The notes beneath the pieces were generated by a model. The model ran no database searches, was not told the DNA's origin, and was given only the letters and a program-made list of their open reading frames with translations. The position numbers and the translations under genes are program-made. Below, piece by piece: positions 1-9,007 of a stretch of DNA of 64,000 nucleotides. The stretch covers positions 1 to 64,000 of the forward strand of contig PLHW01000053.1 of NCBI GenBank assembly GCA_003139095.1, given 5' to 3'. Each line of letters opens with the position of its first letter. The first letter of the stretch is position 1. The stretch is from Acidobacteriaceae bacterium. Lineage in GTDB: Bacteria; Acidobacteriota; Terriglobia; Terriglobales; Acidobacteriaceae.

Positions 1-706
1 ACTGGGACACTACACTAGTCGAGAGCAGCCCGTAGAATCCCTCCGGCAGGGGTGAACCGTTCGGCTGTGTGGGGAATGGAAAGACTGCGCTTAATCCGGG
101 CGTGGTGCTCGTGGCGGACATGACATTGACTAGCGACGGCGATGCCCCGCCGACGTACACGCGCAGTCCCGGATCGCCGTAAGTTGCTACCAAGTCCCCG
201 TAAGCAGTGATGGTCGAAGGCGCGGCCCCCGAAAGGGCGTAGTGGGTGGAGGTGTTATCCTCCTCCGTATATTGAATGAAGATACAAACCCACGGAATGC
301 CAGCTATAGGATCAACATAAAGCGCATCTGTGTTTGAACCCGAAAAGGCTGGGCACGACGTCGACGGCCAGCCGACGGTAGTGGTCCAGTCAGCGTTCAC
401 TACTCCGTTGTTGACGAACCCATTTCCGTTTTCATCGGTTAGGAAAGGGCTGTTCACCCCGAACGACGTCACCGAGCCGCCCGTCCCTCCGCTCACCCAA
501 TTGCCCGAAACCTCCGTATACGGAACCACGCCGGTCGAGAGTATATTTCCGTCCTGATCCTCAGTCACGCTATAGGTCGTAACGGGAAAGCCACCCGCCG
601 GGCTGCCTGGCTGTGCCGGCACACCGCAGGCGTCAAAGTTGCATGTGAGGAGGACGCACAGGGCAAGCAATGCCACTGCTGCTACTTGCATTGACGCTGC
701 TCTCAT
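1..706 (-). CDS. Exported protein of unknown function, 3' end outside window
   Basis: The minus-strand frame stays open from the ATG at 704-706 to the first base of the window, giving 235 residues without a stop, so the C-terminus is missing. Residues 7-21 are a hydrophobic signal segment ending at Cys22 (LLTC), so this could be a lipoprotein, although Thr before the Cys is not a standard lipobox. The rest is rich in Gly, Ser, Thr, Val and aromatic residues with few charges, typical of a secreted beta-sheet protein. It starts three bases after the stop of the upstream exported gene (710-1504), so the two are probably co-transcribed. A second in-frame ATG is codon 6. I recognise no family. Confidence 0.7.
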   Translation of the reverse strand, partial: MRAASMQVAAVALLALCVLLTCNFDACGVPAQPGSPAGGFPVTTYSVTEDQDGNILSTGVVPYTEVSGNWVSGGTGGSVTSFGVNSPFLTDENGNGFVNNGVVNADWTTTVGWPSTSCPAFSGSNTDALYVDPIAGIPWVCIFIQYTEEDNTSTHYALSGAAPSTITAYGDLVATYGDPGLRVYVGGASPSLVNVMSATSTTPGLSAVFPFPTQPNGSPLPEGFYGLLSTSVVSQ

Positions 707-709
707 ATT

Positions 710-1504
710 TCATCTCCCGGCCGGAAAGGCCATGATTTTGGCTATGGAATCGACGAAGGACTGCATCTTTTCAGAAGTCAGTCGCTGGAAATACGTCGCG
801 CTCGCGGTCCGGTATTCTCTCGCGATGAGGTTGGGGCTTTTGTCGATGGCCACCCGGCTGCGGGACCGGTCGACCTTGAAACTTCCGGGCTGGGGATCTT
901 TTTGGGCAAACTTCTTGGCGCCCTCCGGCACGCCGCCGTTGAATAGGAGCTGGTGCAACAGGATGAGCGCTCCAACCGGGCGAACCCCACCCGCGTTCTT
1001 CGGACTGAAAACGTTCGGGTAAATGGCAGCCATGGTAATTCTGAATTGCAGAACGTCGGTTCCGGTCAGGCGCTGCGGATGCGGAACCTGGAACTCATCG
1101 GACAGAAAATTAAAGGCCTCGGCGACGCGATCGTCTGGGACGAGTTTGGACGGGTCCTGGGCCGCGGCCAATTCTCCCTGGACAACGCGCGGCAGTAACT
1201 CCCCTGTAAGAATCGGACCTTGCACGCCGCACAACTCGGCCACCTGCTTCACGTAAGTTTCCGCTTCTTCCAAACTCGTAATCTGGATGGAGGGGAGAGA
1301 ATTGATGGATTGTAGTGACCTGAGATTTACATATCCCTGCTCGTTCGCCATGGGGCCGGTGTTCTCCTTGTATCCACTTCCCGGATTCGCCGATTGTCCG
1401 AGGGGAACTGTCGGATTCAGAATGATGGCAGCAAAGAGGAGTGCGAAAGTGCGAGAACGACCAACCCGCGCGCTGGGAATGCGATTCAAAGGTAGCGCCT
1501 CCAT
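710..1504 (-). CDS. Exported protein of unknown function (264 aa)
   Basis: The protein has a basic N-terminus (residues 1-18), a hydrophobic segment at about 19-36 and then a soluble region, which fits a signal peptide cleaved near GQSANPG. The mature part is mixed alpha/beta with many Gln, Ala and Pro and only one cysteine. No catalytic motif or known domain is recognised. No clear ribosome-binding site precedes the ATG at 1504, and a later ATG (MANEQ, residue 52) would remove the signal, so I keep the longer form. It sits immediately upstream of the truncated exported gene at 1-706, and the pair may act together at the cell surface. That link is inference from spacing only. Confidence 0.65.
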   Translation of the reverse strand: MEALPLNRIPSARVGRSRTFALLFAAIILNPTVPLGQSANPGSGYKENTGPMANEQGYVNLRSLQSINSLPSIQITSLEEAETYVKQVAELCGVQGPILTGELLPRVVQGELAAAQDPSKLVPDDRVAEAFNFLSDEFQVPHPQRLTGTDVLQFRITMAAIYPNVFSPKNAGGVRPVGALILLHQLLFNGGVPEGAKKFAQKDPQPGSFKVDRSRSRVAIDKSPNLIAREYRTASATYFQRLTSEKMQSFVDSIAKIMAFPAGR

Positions 1505-1713
1505 AACGGCTTAGTGTGAGTAACATCCCTGGTGGCGAGAACAAATTTCCGGAAGCGAGGTTACACATAGATGCAAATGCCGTCAAGAACAAATACTCGA
1601 GAGAAGTTTTCGTGTTCGGATATCGTAACAGCGTGGACTTGCCGTCGTAGGAGGCGGGAAGCGGGCTAATCGCTTCCATTCATTCGCACCGAACGACGGT
1701 TTAAGGAAGAGTT

Positions 1714-2217
1714 CTACTCGTTGGAGTCGAGGCCGGCTTGGCGGAGCATTCTTCTTAGGGAACGCTCGCCGCCGGCGCCGCGTTGTTCGGCGGCGATGTT
1801 GCCATCGCGATCGATGACGACGTAGATGGGATAGGAATTGGCCTGATACATGGCGGCGAGATTGGTGTCTTCGGTGAAGACTACGCGGCAGGAGCGCGGA
1901 GTCTCCTGGAGATATTGCTTCACCTTCTTTTTGGATTCGCCGACGTTGATGGCGAGGACGACGACGCCCTTGGGAGCGAACTCGCGGTCGATGGTGTCGA
2001 CGAGCGATTGTTCGCGGCGGCAGTAGGGGCACCAGGTGGTCCAGAACTGGAGGAGGACGACCTTGCCTTTGACGGAGTCGTTGGTGAAGGTTTCACCGGT
2101 TGCGGTTTTGGCGTGGAAGCGGGGAGCGGGCTGGCCTTCTTCGTCGAGGGCGAAGGCCTGTGTGGTGGAGAGGACGAGTGCGGCGGCGAGCAGCACGTGA
2201 AGTGGGCGCGGTAGCAT
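1714..2217 (-). CDS. TlpA/ResA-like thioredoxin-fold protein
   Basis: This 167-residue protein has a signal peptide (about residues 1-23, ending TQAFA) followed by a thioredoxin fold of the TlpA/ResA/AhpC-TSA type. The redox motif WCPYC places the active cysteines at 63 and 66, preceded by the strand KVVLLQFWTTW. A cis-proline region appears at NSYPIYVVIDRDG, as expected. It should act in the periplasm or anchored at the membrane, reducing disulfides, for example in cytochrome c maturation or envelope proteins. No cytochrome gene is adjacent, so the partner is unknown. No Shine-Dalgarno sequence is visible before the ATG. The TonB-receptor gene lies upstream on the same strand behind its own terminator, so this gene probably has its own promoter. 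Confidence 0.9.
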   Translation of the reverse strand: MLPRPLHVLLAAALVLSTTQAFALDEEGQPAPRFHAKTATGETFTNDSVKGKVVLLQFWTTWCPYCRREQSLVDTIDREFAPKGVVVLAINVGESKKKVKQYLQETPRSCRVVFTEDTNLAAMYQANSYPIYVVIDRDGNIAAEQRGAGGERSLRRMLRQAGLDSNE

Positions 2218-2293
2218 GGCGGCGGCAATATATCACAGGCGGGTTCTTCGCGCGACGAGAATGTGGGAGGGGTATAGAGATGGCGGCGGTGAT

Positions 2294-2334
2294 GAAAACA
2301 AAACCCACTCATCGCAAAGTGCGCGATGAGTGGG
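2294..2334 (-). terminator. Rho-independent terminator after the TonB receptor gene
   Basis: A perfect 12-bp inverted repeat (2304-2315 with 2323-2334, 7-base loop) lies just past the receptor stop codon. On the minus strand the stem is followed by a T-rich run (complement of 2294-2303), the classic intrinsic terminator form. Confidence 0.85.
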
Positions 2335-2361
2335 AAACGCGGCAGCCCGGGAAGGGGCGGG

Positions 2362-5300
2362 CTAGAAGCGGAGCTTGAGTGCGAATTGAATCAGTCGCGG
2401 GTTGTTGAGAGTCTGACTAATGACGCCAAAGCTTGACGGAGAATTTACGTCCTGTTCTCCGGTGCCGCTGATGCCTGCCAACCAGTATTGCGGATGGTTG
2501 AGGAGGTTAAAGAACTCCGCCCGGAATTGAAGGTTCATTCCCTCACGGAAGGACATGGGGAAGTCCTTAAATATGGAGAAGTCGGTGTTCACAAAACGCG
2601 GACCATAAATGGGCGCTCGGGCGGCGGTACCGAGTTCTCCGGCGGGAGCGATTTGAAAAGCACAGGGGTTAAACCAGTTCTGAAGAGTATGCACTTTGGC
2701 CGGGCAATTCGTTTGCCCACCCTCGGGGCCGGCCACGTCGGGATTGCCGACTTCGTTGGGACGCTGAACCGTAAGTCCGTTGTAACTGAAGAAAATGCCG
2801 GACGTGTCGGAGCTGTCGACGACGAAGAGCGGGAAACCAGACGTGGCCCTCTCGATGACGTTCACGTGCCAATTGCCTGCGATCACGTTGGCGGTCGAGC
2901 TCCAACCGCTGCCGAAGTACTTACCTTTGCCGAATGGCAAATCATAAAGAACACTGGCGGTAAAGCTGTCGTTGAGGTTGAGCTGGGAAAGGCCCCAATC
3001 CATACGCGCGGTTCCGGGCAAGGGATAGTAGAGCGCGCCCGGATTCGTGCCCAAACCATCCGTCAGGCCTGTATCGAAGTTGCGAGACCAGGTGTAGCCG
3101 AGCAGGGCGTAGAGTCCGTGGTGCGCGCTCTTGGTTTCAAGTTTGGCCTGCAAAGAGTCGTATTGAGCGGAGCCAATGCTGTTGTTGGTGGCGACGACCT
3201 GGAAGGGCAGGCCGTAAGGATACACACTTCCAAAAGGAGTACCGGCTTCGATGCCGCAGCCCAGTGAGTAACTGGGGTTATACAACGGATTAGGAATAGG
3301 CTGGAAGTTACCGTTTAGAGTCTGGGCATAACAAGCTGACGGCGAGGTGATGTTCTCGTTCAGTTGGCTGACGAGGATGTGACGGCTGCGAGTTCCGGCG
3401 TAACCGAGAGTGAAAACGACATCCCCGGGAAGCTCCTGCTCAACGTTGAGGTTGAATTGCTGGACCGATCCCAGCTTAAAGTTGCGGTTCATCGACTGAA
3501 TGGTGCCGGTATAGCTGCCGGGATTGACAGGCGCGTTATAGATCGCACCGGCGCCGCCATCGACAGTGACCGTGCTTGGAGTGCCAGCGGGAAGGAGAAA
3601 TCCGTTGGATAAGCCGCAGCCTGGGGTGCCGAAGGGCGTGCAAACGCCCAGGGGATATGGATCAACCTCAGCATAGTAAGGCGGATTCTGCCACAAGCCT
3701 TGTCCACCCTGATCCCAGGAAGAATCGTGGTAAATGGCGTAGCCGCCACGAATGACAAGATTCTGCCTTCCAGCAGGTTTCCAAGCGAAACCAATGCGGG
3801 GTTCGTAACCGGTCTTGTCGAGCTGAATGCCCACGCGTCCATCGGTTTTGATGCAATTCGTGCATCCGGCAATTCCGGGACTACCGGTGGGAACGTACCA
3901 CTGCAGGTTGGTGACATCGAAGTTCGCCTGCCGGTTACTTACTTCGGTCTCAGGAGTGACGATGGCCCAAGCCAGTCCGAGGTTGAGGGTGAGGTTGCTG
4001 GTGACCCGGAAATCGTCCTGGACGAAGGGACGTATCAGTTTGTAGCGGCGTCCGACGGTACCGCCGAGGAAGGTCTGATCATGGGCCGAAAACACGCCCA
4101 TGCTGCCTAAGAGCAAATCGGCGATGTCGTCGCCGCTGGCGGTACCGAAGTTAACGATATAGCCATCCTGAAACGCGTTGTTTCGGATGTTCATTTCCTC
4201 GGCGCGATAGGTGGCACCGACACGGATGTCGTGGCGGCCGCGCACGAAGTCAATGGTGTCCCCGATCGAATACACGTTCGTGCCGCCCTGGTAGGGGGCG
4301 TATCCGCGGTCCCCGATGGAGAAGTAGCTGCCCATCTGGAATGACGTCATGCCGCAACTGATGCAGTCATTGGTCGCCTGATTAAGGTTGCTAGGATAGC
4401 CGGTAATGGGCGAGCAGACGCTGTCGAGGTTGGCGCCGAAAATGCCCAAGCGTGCTGATTCGCAGGGCGCAACGGCGAAATCTCCGTAGGAAAGAATGTG
4501 ATTGAAGATGCGGTTGAAGCCAGCGGTGACCTGGTTGATAGTGTTCGTCGAAAAGACGTGCTGCTCAGAAATTATGGCATTACGGCCATGGTTGGTAATG
4601 CTCTGGTTGGTGCCGAAAGCGTTCTGCGCAGCCCACGTGGGCGAACCTCCCGGGATGAAGTTTGTTGCCTGATCGTAGCTGAAGCGGGCAAAGATGGAAT
4701 CGTGGCTGGACAAATTGTGATCCACGCGAATGTCACCCGTGCCTTCGTTGAGCCGGCGGATTGGTTGGTTGGCGTAGTTGTAACCGACGCCGGCAGGAAT
4801 ACCGGGAGTGGGGGTGGGATAGAGCTGCGCAACGGCAAGTCCGACGGGGTTGACCAGGGAGCCGGGAATGATGGGGCACGGCGTACTAACTCCAGACGTG
4901 ACCGGTCCCTGACTTCCTGCATAGGGACCCGAGAGTGCCGGAGCGATGGGGAGACCAGTGCTGACACTACAGATGAAAGGGGCAAAGCTCTTAACGCCGG
5001 TCGTTGGGTCAATGAAGTAGGGGTATGGATTGGTGAGACTGGTAATGCCAAGAGGATTCGTACTCTCGTTGTAATTCCCATTGGCGTCGGGAGTAATCAT
5101 CTGCGTCGTCGGAACGTAACCGGTGAAAGGGACGCCTTTGCGCTGCACCTTGGCCTGATAGTCGAGGAAAAAGAAAGTCTTGTTTTTTTGAATCGGACCG
5201 CCGAAAGAACCACCGTATTGATTGAGATTGAATTTCGTGGCCGTATCGACGAAGGGAGTCTTGGCGTCGAGGTTGGTGTTACGGAAGAACTCGAATAAGG

Positions 5301-6081
5301 TGCCGTGGAATTGGTTGGAGCCAGACTTAGTGGTGACTAAGACGGTGGGACCGGCGCGTTCGCCATATTCGGCGGAGTAGTTATAGGTGAGGACTTTGAA
5401 TTCCTGAATGTCGTCGATGTCGGAGAAGATGGCGATGCCGCCCTCGTCGAGCTGATTGTTATCGTTGCCATCGAGGAGCCAGTCGGTGCTTTGCTCGCGC
5501 GATCCGCCGACGGAGAGAGAGAAGGCGCCGCGGGTGGCAGCCTCGCTGCTGGCGGCGCTGGCAAAGAAGCTGGCTGGGTTGGTGGATTGGGTGGTGCCGG
5601 GAGTGAGGGTGGCGAGCTGGACGAAGTTGCGGCCGTTGAGCGGGAGGTCGGAGACTTCCTCGGCGGTGATGACCTGGCCGAGGGTGGGATTGGTGGTTTC
5701 GACGGCGACCTGTTCGGCGTTGACCTCGACGGTTTGCGTGACGGAGGCGGGATTGAGAGTGAAATCGATTTCGCGCTGCTCGTCGATCTGGAGACGGACG
5801 TCTTTTTGCTCGGCGGACTGGAAACCCTGGGCGTCGACGTGGATGGTGTAGAAGGCGACGGGGAGGAGGGGGATGAGGTAGTGTCCCGAGCCGTCGGTTT
5901 TGGCTTCACGAACGAGGCCGGTGCCCTGCGAGGTAATTTTGACGGAGGCGCCGGCGATGAGGCCGCCAGTTTTATCGGCGACGGTGCCGGAGAAGCTGCC
6001 GTTGGCCTGAGCGAAGGCAAGAGGAGAGATCGTGAGGATGAAACAGAAGAGGACTACGAGCAGGGCTTTATTCGTGGACAT
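2362..6081 (-). CDS. TonB-dependent receptor with carboxypeptidase-regulatory domain (Oar-like)
   Basis: The protein has 1239 residues. Residues 1-25 are a signal peptide. A carboxypeptidase-regulatory-like beta-sandwich covers about 28-112 (GSFSGTVADKTGGLIAGA and onward). A plug domain at about 125-260 contains the DLPLNGRNF segment common in acidobacterial receptors. A long outer-membrane beta-barrel follows and ends in a C-terminal Phe (LKLRF), as outer-membrane proteins do. Such receptors are abundant in Acidobacteriota and are thought to import large or scarce substrates. The substrate cannot be read from sequence, and no TonB or ExbBD gene is nearby. AGGAG precedes the ATG. A sigma70-like promoter lies about 110 bases upstream and a strong terminator follows, so it is probably monocistronic. 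Confidence 0.92.
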   Translation of the reverse strand: MSTNKALLVVLFCFILTISPLAFAQANGSFSGTVADKTGGLIAGASVKITSQGTGLVREAKTDGSGHYLIPLLPVAFYTIHVDAQGFQSAEQKDVRLQIDEQREIDFTLNPASVTQTVEVNAEQVAVETTNPTLGQVITAEEVSDLPLNGRNFVQLATLTPGTTQSTNPASFFASAASSEAATRGAFSLSVGGSREQSTDWLLDGNDNNQLDEGGIAIFSDIDDIQEFKVLTYNYSAEYGERAGPTVLVTTKSGSNQFHGTLFEFFRNTNLDAKTPFVDTATKFNLNQYGGSFGGPIQKNKTFFFLDYQAKVQRKGVPFTGYVPTTQMITPDANGNYNESTNPLGITSLTNPYPYFIDPTTGVKSFAPFICSVSTGLPIAPALSGPYAGSQGPVTSGVSTPCPIIPGSLVNPVGLAVAQLYPTPTPGIPAGVGYNYANQPIRRLNEGTGDIRVDHNLSSHDSIFARFSYDQATNFIPGGSPTWAAQNAFGTNQSITNHGRNAIISEQHVFSTNTINQVTAGFNRIFNHILSYGDFAVAPCESARLGIFGANLDSVCSPITGYPSNLNQATNDCISCGMTSFQMGSYFSIGDRGYAPYQGGTNVYSIGDTIDFVRGRHDIRVGATYRAEEMNIRNNAFQDGYIVNFGTASGDDIADLLLGSMGVFSAHDQTFLGGTVGRRYKLIRPFVQDDFRVTSNLTLNLGLAWAIVTPETEVSNRQANFDVTNLQWYVPTGSPGIAGCTNCIKTDGRVGIQLDKTGYEPRIGFAWKPAGRQNLVIRGGYAIYHDSSWDQGGQGLWQNPPYYAEVDPYPLGVCTPFGTPGCGLSNGFLLPAGTPSTVTVDGGAGAIYNAPVNPGSYTGTIQSMNRNFKLGSVQQFNLNVEQELPGDVVFTLGYAGTRSRHILVSQLNENITSPSACYAQTLNGNFQPIPNPLYNPSYSLGCGIEAGTPFGSVYPYGLPFQVVATNNSIGSAQYDSLQAKLETKSAHHGLYALLGYTWSRNFDTGLTDGLGTNPGALYYPLPGTARMDWGLSQLNLNDSFTASVLYDLPFGKGKYFGSGWSSTANVIAGNWHVNVIERATSGFPLFVVDSSDTSGIFFSYNGLTVQRPNEVGNPDVAGPEGGQTNCPAKVHTLQNWFNPCAFQIAPAGELGTAARAPIYGPRFVNTDFSIFKDFPMSFREGMNLQFRAEFFNLLNHPQYWLAGISGTGEQDVNSPSSFGVISQTLNNPRLIQFALKLRF

Positions 6082-6192
6082 TGGGCTCCTCGCGCCACCG
6101 GCAACGGGTGGCTAGTTGGGCCGAAGCTCCGGCGCGAACAAGGTGAGCATGCGCGAGGAGATTCGGCAAAAGGTGCTTTTTTGGAACTGGCT

Positions 6193-6222
6193 CATATAAA
6201 TGGAAGCGCTGTGCAAAGTCAA
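6193..6222 (-). promoter_or_regulatory. Candidate sigma70 promoter of the TonB receptor gene
   Basis: On the minus strand, TTGACT (6217-6222) is followed after 18 bases by TATATG (6193-6198). It is upstream of the receptor gene and would give a leader of about 105 bases. This was found by eye only. Confidence 0.5.
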
Positions 6223-6292
6223 GGAATTTTGAGTGATGGGGCGGGGCTGGGAATTTGGTTTTTCATAGATTAAGAGCGCCAGCTGCGGCTGG

Positions 6293-7270
6293 CTAACCGT
6301 TGGCCTTGGCTACCAGCAAAATGCCGAGGCAGTAGAAAACGAACATCAGGGTCAGGTAGAGCCGGGCCTTGGAGGGCGCGCCGGCGAACTCTTTCCAGGC
6401 GAAGACTCCCCAGAGCGCGGCGACCATGGGAGCGGATTGGCCGATGGCGTAGGAGATGGCGAACGCAGTCGCTTTGCCAGCCACGACGTTGAACACGGTT
6501 CCGATGCCCCAGATGCAGCCGCCGATGAGCCCCAGAAGGTGGCCCGAAGCAGGTCCGCCGAAGAAGCGCCCGAAGTTTACCGGCTCGCCGACCAGCGGGT
6601 GCTTCATGAAATAGAGATTCCAGATGAAACATGAAAGTAGCGCGCCCAGCGTGAGACAAACGACCGAACTGTAGGGCGTCAGCACATTTCCGCGCGTCGC
6701 TCCGTAGGCCACAAAAGGATTCCACAATCCCATGAGCACTCCGGAGACGATGCAGATTACGATGCTCTTTCTGGAAACCGAGCGTCCCTGACCGCCGCGG
6801 CTGCCGTAGGCTTTGCCGTCGAGGATCACGGCGATGAGCGCGCAGGCCACGCCGAGGGCCAGAAATATCGCGTTGCCCTTTGGCTGAAGAGCGAAACTCA
6901 GAACCGTTCCAACGACCAGCGCAATCCCGATCGAAACCGGAAAGGCGATGGCCAGGCCGGCCATATCAATGGCGGCGACAAGGAGCAGGTTGGCGAGATT
7001 GAAGATGGCGCCGCCAACCATCGTCGAAACGATGTTCGTGGTGTCGGCAGAGTGAAGATTATTCAAGAAACTTGAGGAGTCGTGAGGCGTGCTGCCCATG
7101 GTGAGCGCCAGGATGAGAGAGACGGCGAAGATGCCGAGGGCGTAGTCCCAGTAGAAAAGCTCGAAGCGGTAGTTTTTGACGCCCTTGTAGGTGTTGGCCC
7201 AGGAACCCCAGCAGATGGCGCTGGTGATCATCATGAGGAGGGCGATGGTGAGAGATTGGGGAGTGAACAT
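6293..7270 (-). CDS. GRP/RhaT-like sugar permease (DMT superfamily)
   Basis: This 325-residue polytopic protein has about ten hydrophobic helices and almost no soluble domain. The N-terminal helix with CWGSWANTYK and the second half with GGCIWGIGTVFNVVAG resemble the glucose/ribose porter (GRP) and L-rhamnose-H+ symporter type of the drug/metabolite transporter superfamily. It would sit in the inner membrane and import a sugar or ureide-like solute with protons. The next gene on this strand encodes a nucleoside hydrolase, which makes ribose or a nucleobase plausible substrates, but that is inference. CAGGAG precedes the ATG. A long octamer-word hairpin lies between the nucleoside hydrolase gene and this start. 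Confidence 0.8.
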   Translation of the reverse strand: MFTPQSLTIALLMMITSAICWGSWANTYKGVKNYRFELFYWDYALGIFAVSLILALTMGSTPHDSSSFLNNLHSADTTNIVSTMVGGAIFNLANLLLVAAIDMAGLAIAFPVSIGIALVVGTVLSFALQPKGNAIFLALGVACALIAVILDGKAYGSRGGQGRSVSRKSIVICIVSGVLMGLWNPFVAYGATRGNVLTPYSSVVCLTLGALLSCFIWNLYFMKHPLVGEPVNFGRFFGGPASGHLLGLIGGCIWGIGTVFNVVAGKATAFAISYAIGQSAPMVAALWGVFAWKEFAGAPSKARLYLTLMFVFYCLGILLVAKANG

Positions 7271-7285
7271 TTGGCTCCTGTGATT

Positions 7286-7371
7286 AAGGTTTCATAGTTT
7301 CAAGGTTTGAAGGTTTCAAAGTTTAAAGTCGCAAGGTTATTGAAACTTTGAAACCTTGAAACTTTGAAACT
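7286..7371. repeat. Octamer-word inverted array (GAAACTTT family)
   Basis: Five units of the type AAGGTTTC (7286-7325) are followed by an 11-base spacer and then four units of the opposite orientation, TTGAAACT or TTGAAACC (7340-7371). The two arms pair over about 32 bp with roughly four mismatches, so the array could form a long imperfect hairpin. It lies between two minus-strand genes. Confidence 0.85.
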
Positions 7372-7379
7372 TTAGGAAA

Positions 7380-8441
7380 TCACTTGCCGCGAATTCTGGA
7401 AACGAATAATTGCAGGAAGCGATCGGCCTCGACTTCGGTGCACACTTTGGCGTTGGGCGCGACTTTGTCAACGCCTTCGATGATGTAGCGGTCGCCGTGA
7501 AGGACGTTGCGCTCGACGTAGCCTTCACGATTGGCGACGGTTTCTCCGCGGGTGAAGTCGCCGCGGGTTTCGACATCGACGTGCATGGCGGGTGCGGTGA
7601 CGAGAGTGGAGTCGATGGCGACGCCGACGGCGAGGGGATCGTACATGGGAGCGCCGGGAAAATCGAACTTGGCGGAGAGATCGACGAGAAATGTGGCGAC
7701 CTGGTGAATGAAATCGCTGATGGGGCCGTGGGCTTGGGCGATTTGATCGAGATGCTTTTTGGCGAGGAGGGTTTTGTTGCCGACGTCGAGGCCGACCATG
7801 GTGACGGGCCATCCGGCCTGGAAGACGATTTGCGCGGCTTCGGGATCGTTATAGATGTTGGCCTCGGCGGCGGCGTTGACGTTGCCGCCGGAGATGGAGC
7901 CGCCCATGAGAATGACTTCTTTGACGAGCGGGACGATGGAGGGATCGATTTCGGCGGCGAGCGCGATGTTGGTGAGCGGGCCGACGGGGACAAGCGTGAT
8001 TTCGTGCGGGGCGGCGTGGACTAATTGAATGATGAGATCGGGACCGAAGCGCGGGTCGACTTTGCATTTGCTGGGCGGCAGTTCGATGTTGGCGAGGCCA
8101 TTTTTGCCGTGCCAGAACTCGGCGGTGATCAGTTTTTGAAAGAGCGGGTGCTGGGCGCCGGCGGCGACGGGGATGTCGCAGCGGTTGGCGAGTGAGACCA
8201 TGCGCAGGGCATTTTCGAGTCCTTGCTGCGCGGTGACGTTGCCGGGGACGACGGTGATGGCGCGGACGTCGAGCTCGGGCGAGTTGAGCGCGAGCATGAG
8301 GGCGAGCGCGTCGTCAGTGCCGGGATCGGTATCAAAGATGATCTTCTTCGAAGCGGCGACTGCTGGGACGGCGGCCGCGATCCAGACTGCGGTGGCGAGA
8401 ACGATTGCGCTAAGAATGGCCTGACGGCGTGGTGTTTTCAG
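7380..8441 (-). CDS. Exported inosine/uridine-preferring nucleoside hydrolase
   Basis: The nucleoside N-ribohydrolase signature DTDPGTDDA (aspartates at 37, 39, 43 and 44 of the chosen form) binds the catalytic Ca2+ in this family, which splits nucleosides into base and ribose. The family fold continues to the end (VGPLTNIALA, MGGSISGGNVN). Residues 1-30 form a good signal peptide (LSAIVLATAVWIAAAVPAVA), so the enzyme probably acts outside the cytoplasm. Start choice: upstream in-frame ATGs have no ribosome-binding site and would hide the signal. A CTG at 8439-8441 follows GGAGG by six bases and gives 353 residues, so a rare CTG start is likely. The neighbouring permease could take up the product. 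Confidence 0.85.
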   Translation of the reverse strand: MKTPRRQAILSAIVLATAVWIAAAVPAVAASKKIIFDTDPGTDDALALMLALNSPELDVRAITVVPGNVTAQQGLENALRMVSLANRCDIPVAAGAQHPLFQKLITAEFWHGKNGLANIELPPSKCKVDPRFGPDLIIQLVHAAPHEITLVPVGPLTNIALAAEIDPSIVPLVKEVILMGGSISGGNVNAAAEANIYNDPEAAQIVFQAGWPVTMVGLDVGNKTLLAKKHLDQIAQAHGPISDFIHQVATFLVDLSAKFDFPGAPMYDPLAVGVAIDSTLVTAPAMHVDVETRGDFTRGETVANREGYVERNVLHGDRYIIEGVDKVAPNAKVCTEVEADRFLQLFVSRIRGK

Positions 8442-8546
8442 GGTGAACCTCCGATAGATTCGAACCGGGCGTAGGGTAGTTCGCGAGCGCGGATGTGTCA
8501 AGGCAGGTGGGGGCAGGCGTTTATATCGCCTTCGAAAGCGCGCCAA

Positions 8547-8563
8547 GCTGGCGCTGCGCCAGC
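8547..8563. other. Small perfect hairpin in the 8442-8651 spacer
   Basis: GCTGGCG and CGCCAGC are separated by three bases. There is no T-run on either side, so it is a weak terminator candidate for the acyl-CoA-binding protein gene or just a local palindrome. Confidence 0.4.
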
Positions 8564-8651
8564 AATATGATCCCGCGCGTCGGGTCATGAGTGTGATGGG
8601 ACAAGGCAACAACACCCGGCACCCGCTCCCCAACGCGACCGATAAATAGAG

Positions 8652-8909
8652 TTAGCGCCGCAAGGAAGTAACCAGGTCGATGTACTGCTGCTGTGCAGCT
8701 TCTGCCGTGGTGCCTTTGATTGCGCTCCAAGCATCGAATTTGGCGCGGCGGACGAAATCGAAGCTGCCGGGTTGCTCGCCCGTGGCGTCGCCTTGGGTCG
8801 CCTGTTTATAGAGAGCGTATAGCTTCAGCATCGTGTCGTTGTCCGGGCGTTCGGCAAGAGCGTTCACGTCCCGTTGAGCTTGTGCAAATCGAGCCTGCAA
8901 ATCAGACAT
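8652..8909 (-). CDS. Acyl-CoA-binding protein (ACBP)
   Basis: At 85 residues this is the usual ACBP size. The family core is clear: LYALYKQATQGD, then RPG-like EQPGSFDF, then AKFDAWSAIKGT and the C-terminal YIDLV helix. These form the four-helix bundle that holds medium and long acyl-CoA esters in the cytoplasm and keeps a soluble pool for lipid metabolism. The start at 8909 is chosen because AAGGAG lies about six bases upstream. A longer form adding six basic residues has no ribosome-binding site. The Fe-S protein gene upstream on the same strand ends 98 bases away, so co-transcription is possible but not shown. Confidence 0.93.
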   Translation of the reverse strand: MSDLQARFAQAQRDVNALAERPDNDTMLKLYALYKQATQGDATGEQPGSFDFVRRAKFDAWSAIKGTTAEAAQQQYIDLVTSLRR

Positions 8910-9007
8910 AGATCTCCTTAATCTCACTTACTGAACTGCAGAGCATGATGATTGGCCATACTGGCGCCCCATTGTGGGCTCTCTTTTGCTCTCTGCAATT
9001 CTCTAAC

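Noticed and set aside
2488-5851. Long open frames on the plus strand inside the TonB receptor gene
   Set aside because: They are antisense shadows of a clearly conserved receptor and have no recognisable domains or ribosome-binding sites.
8442-8520. tRNA-like T-arm sequence (GGTTCGAATC) on the minus strand
   Set aside because: No acceptor stem, D-arm or anticodon arm can be drawn around it.
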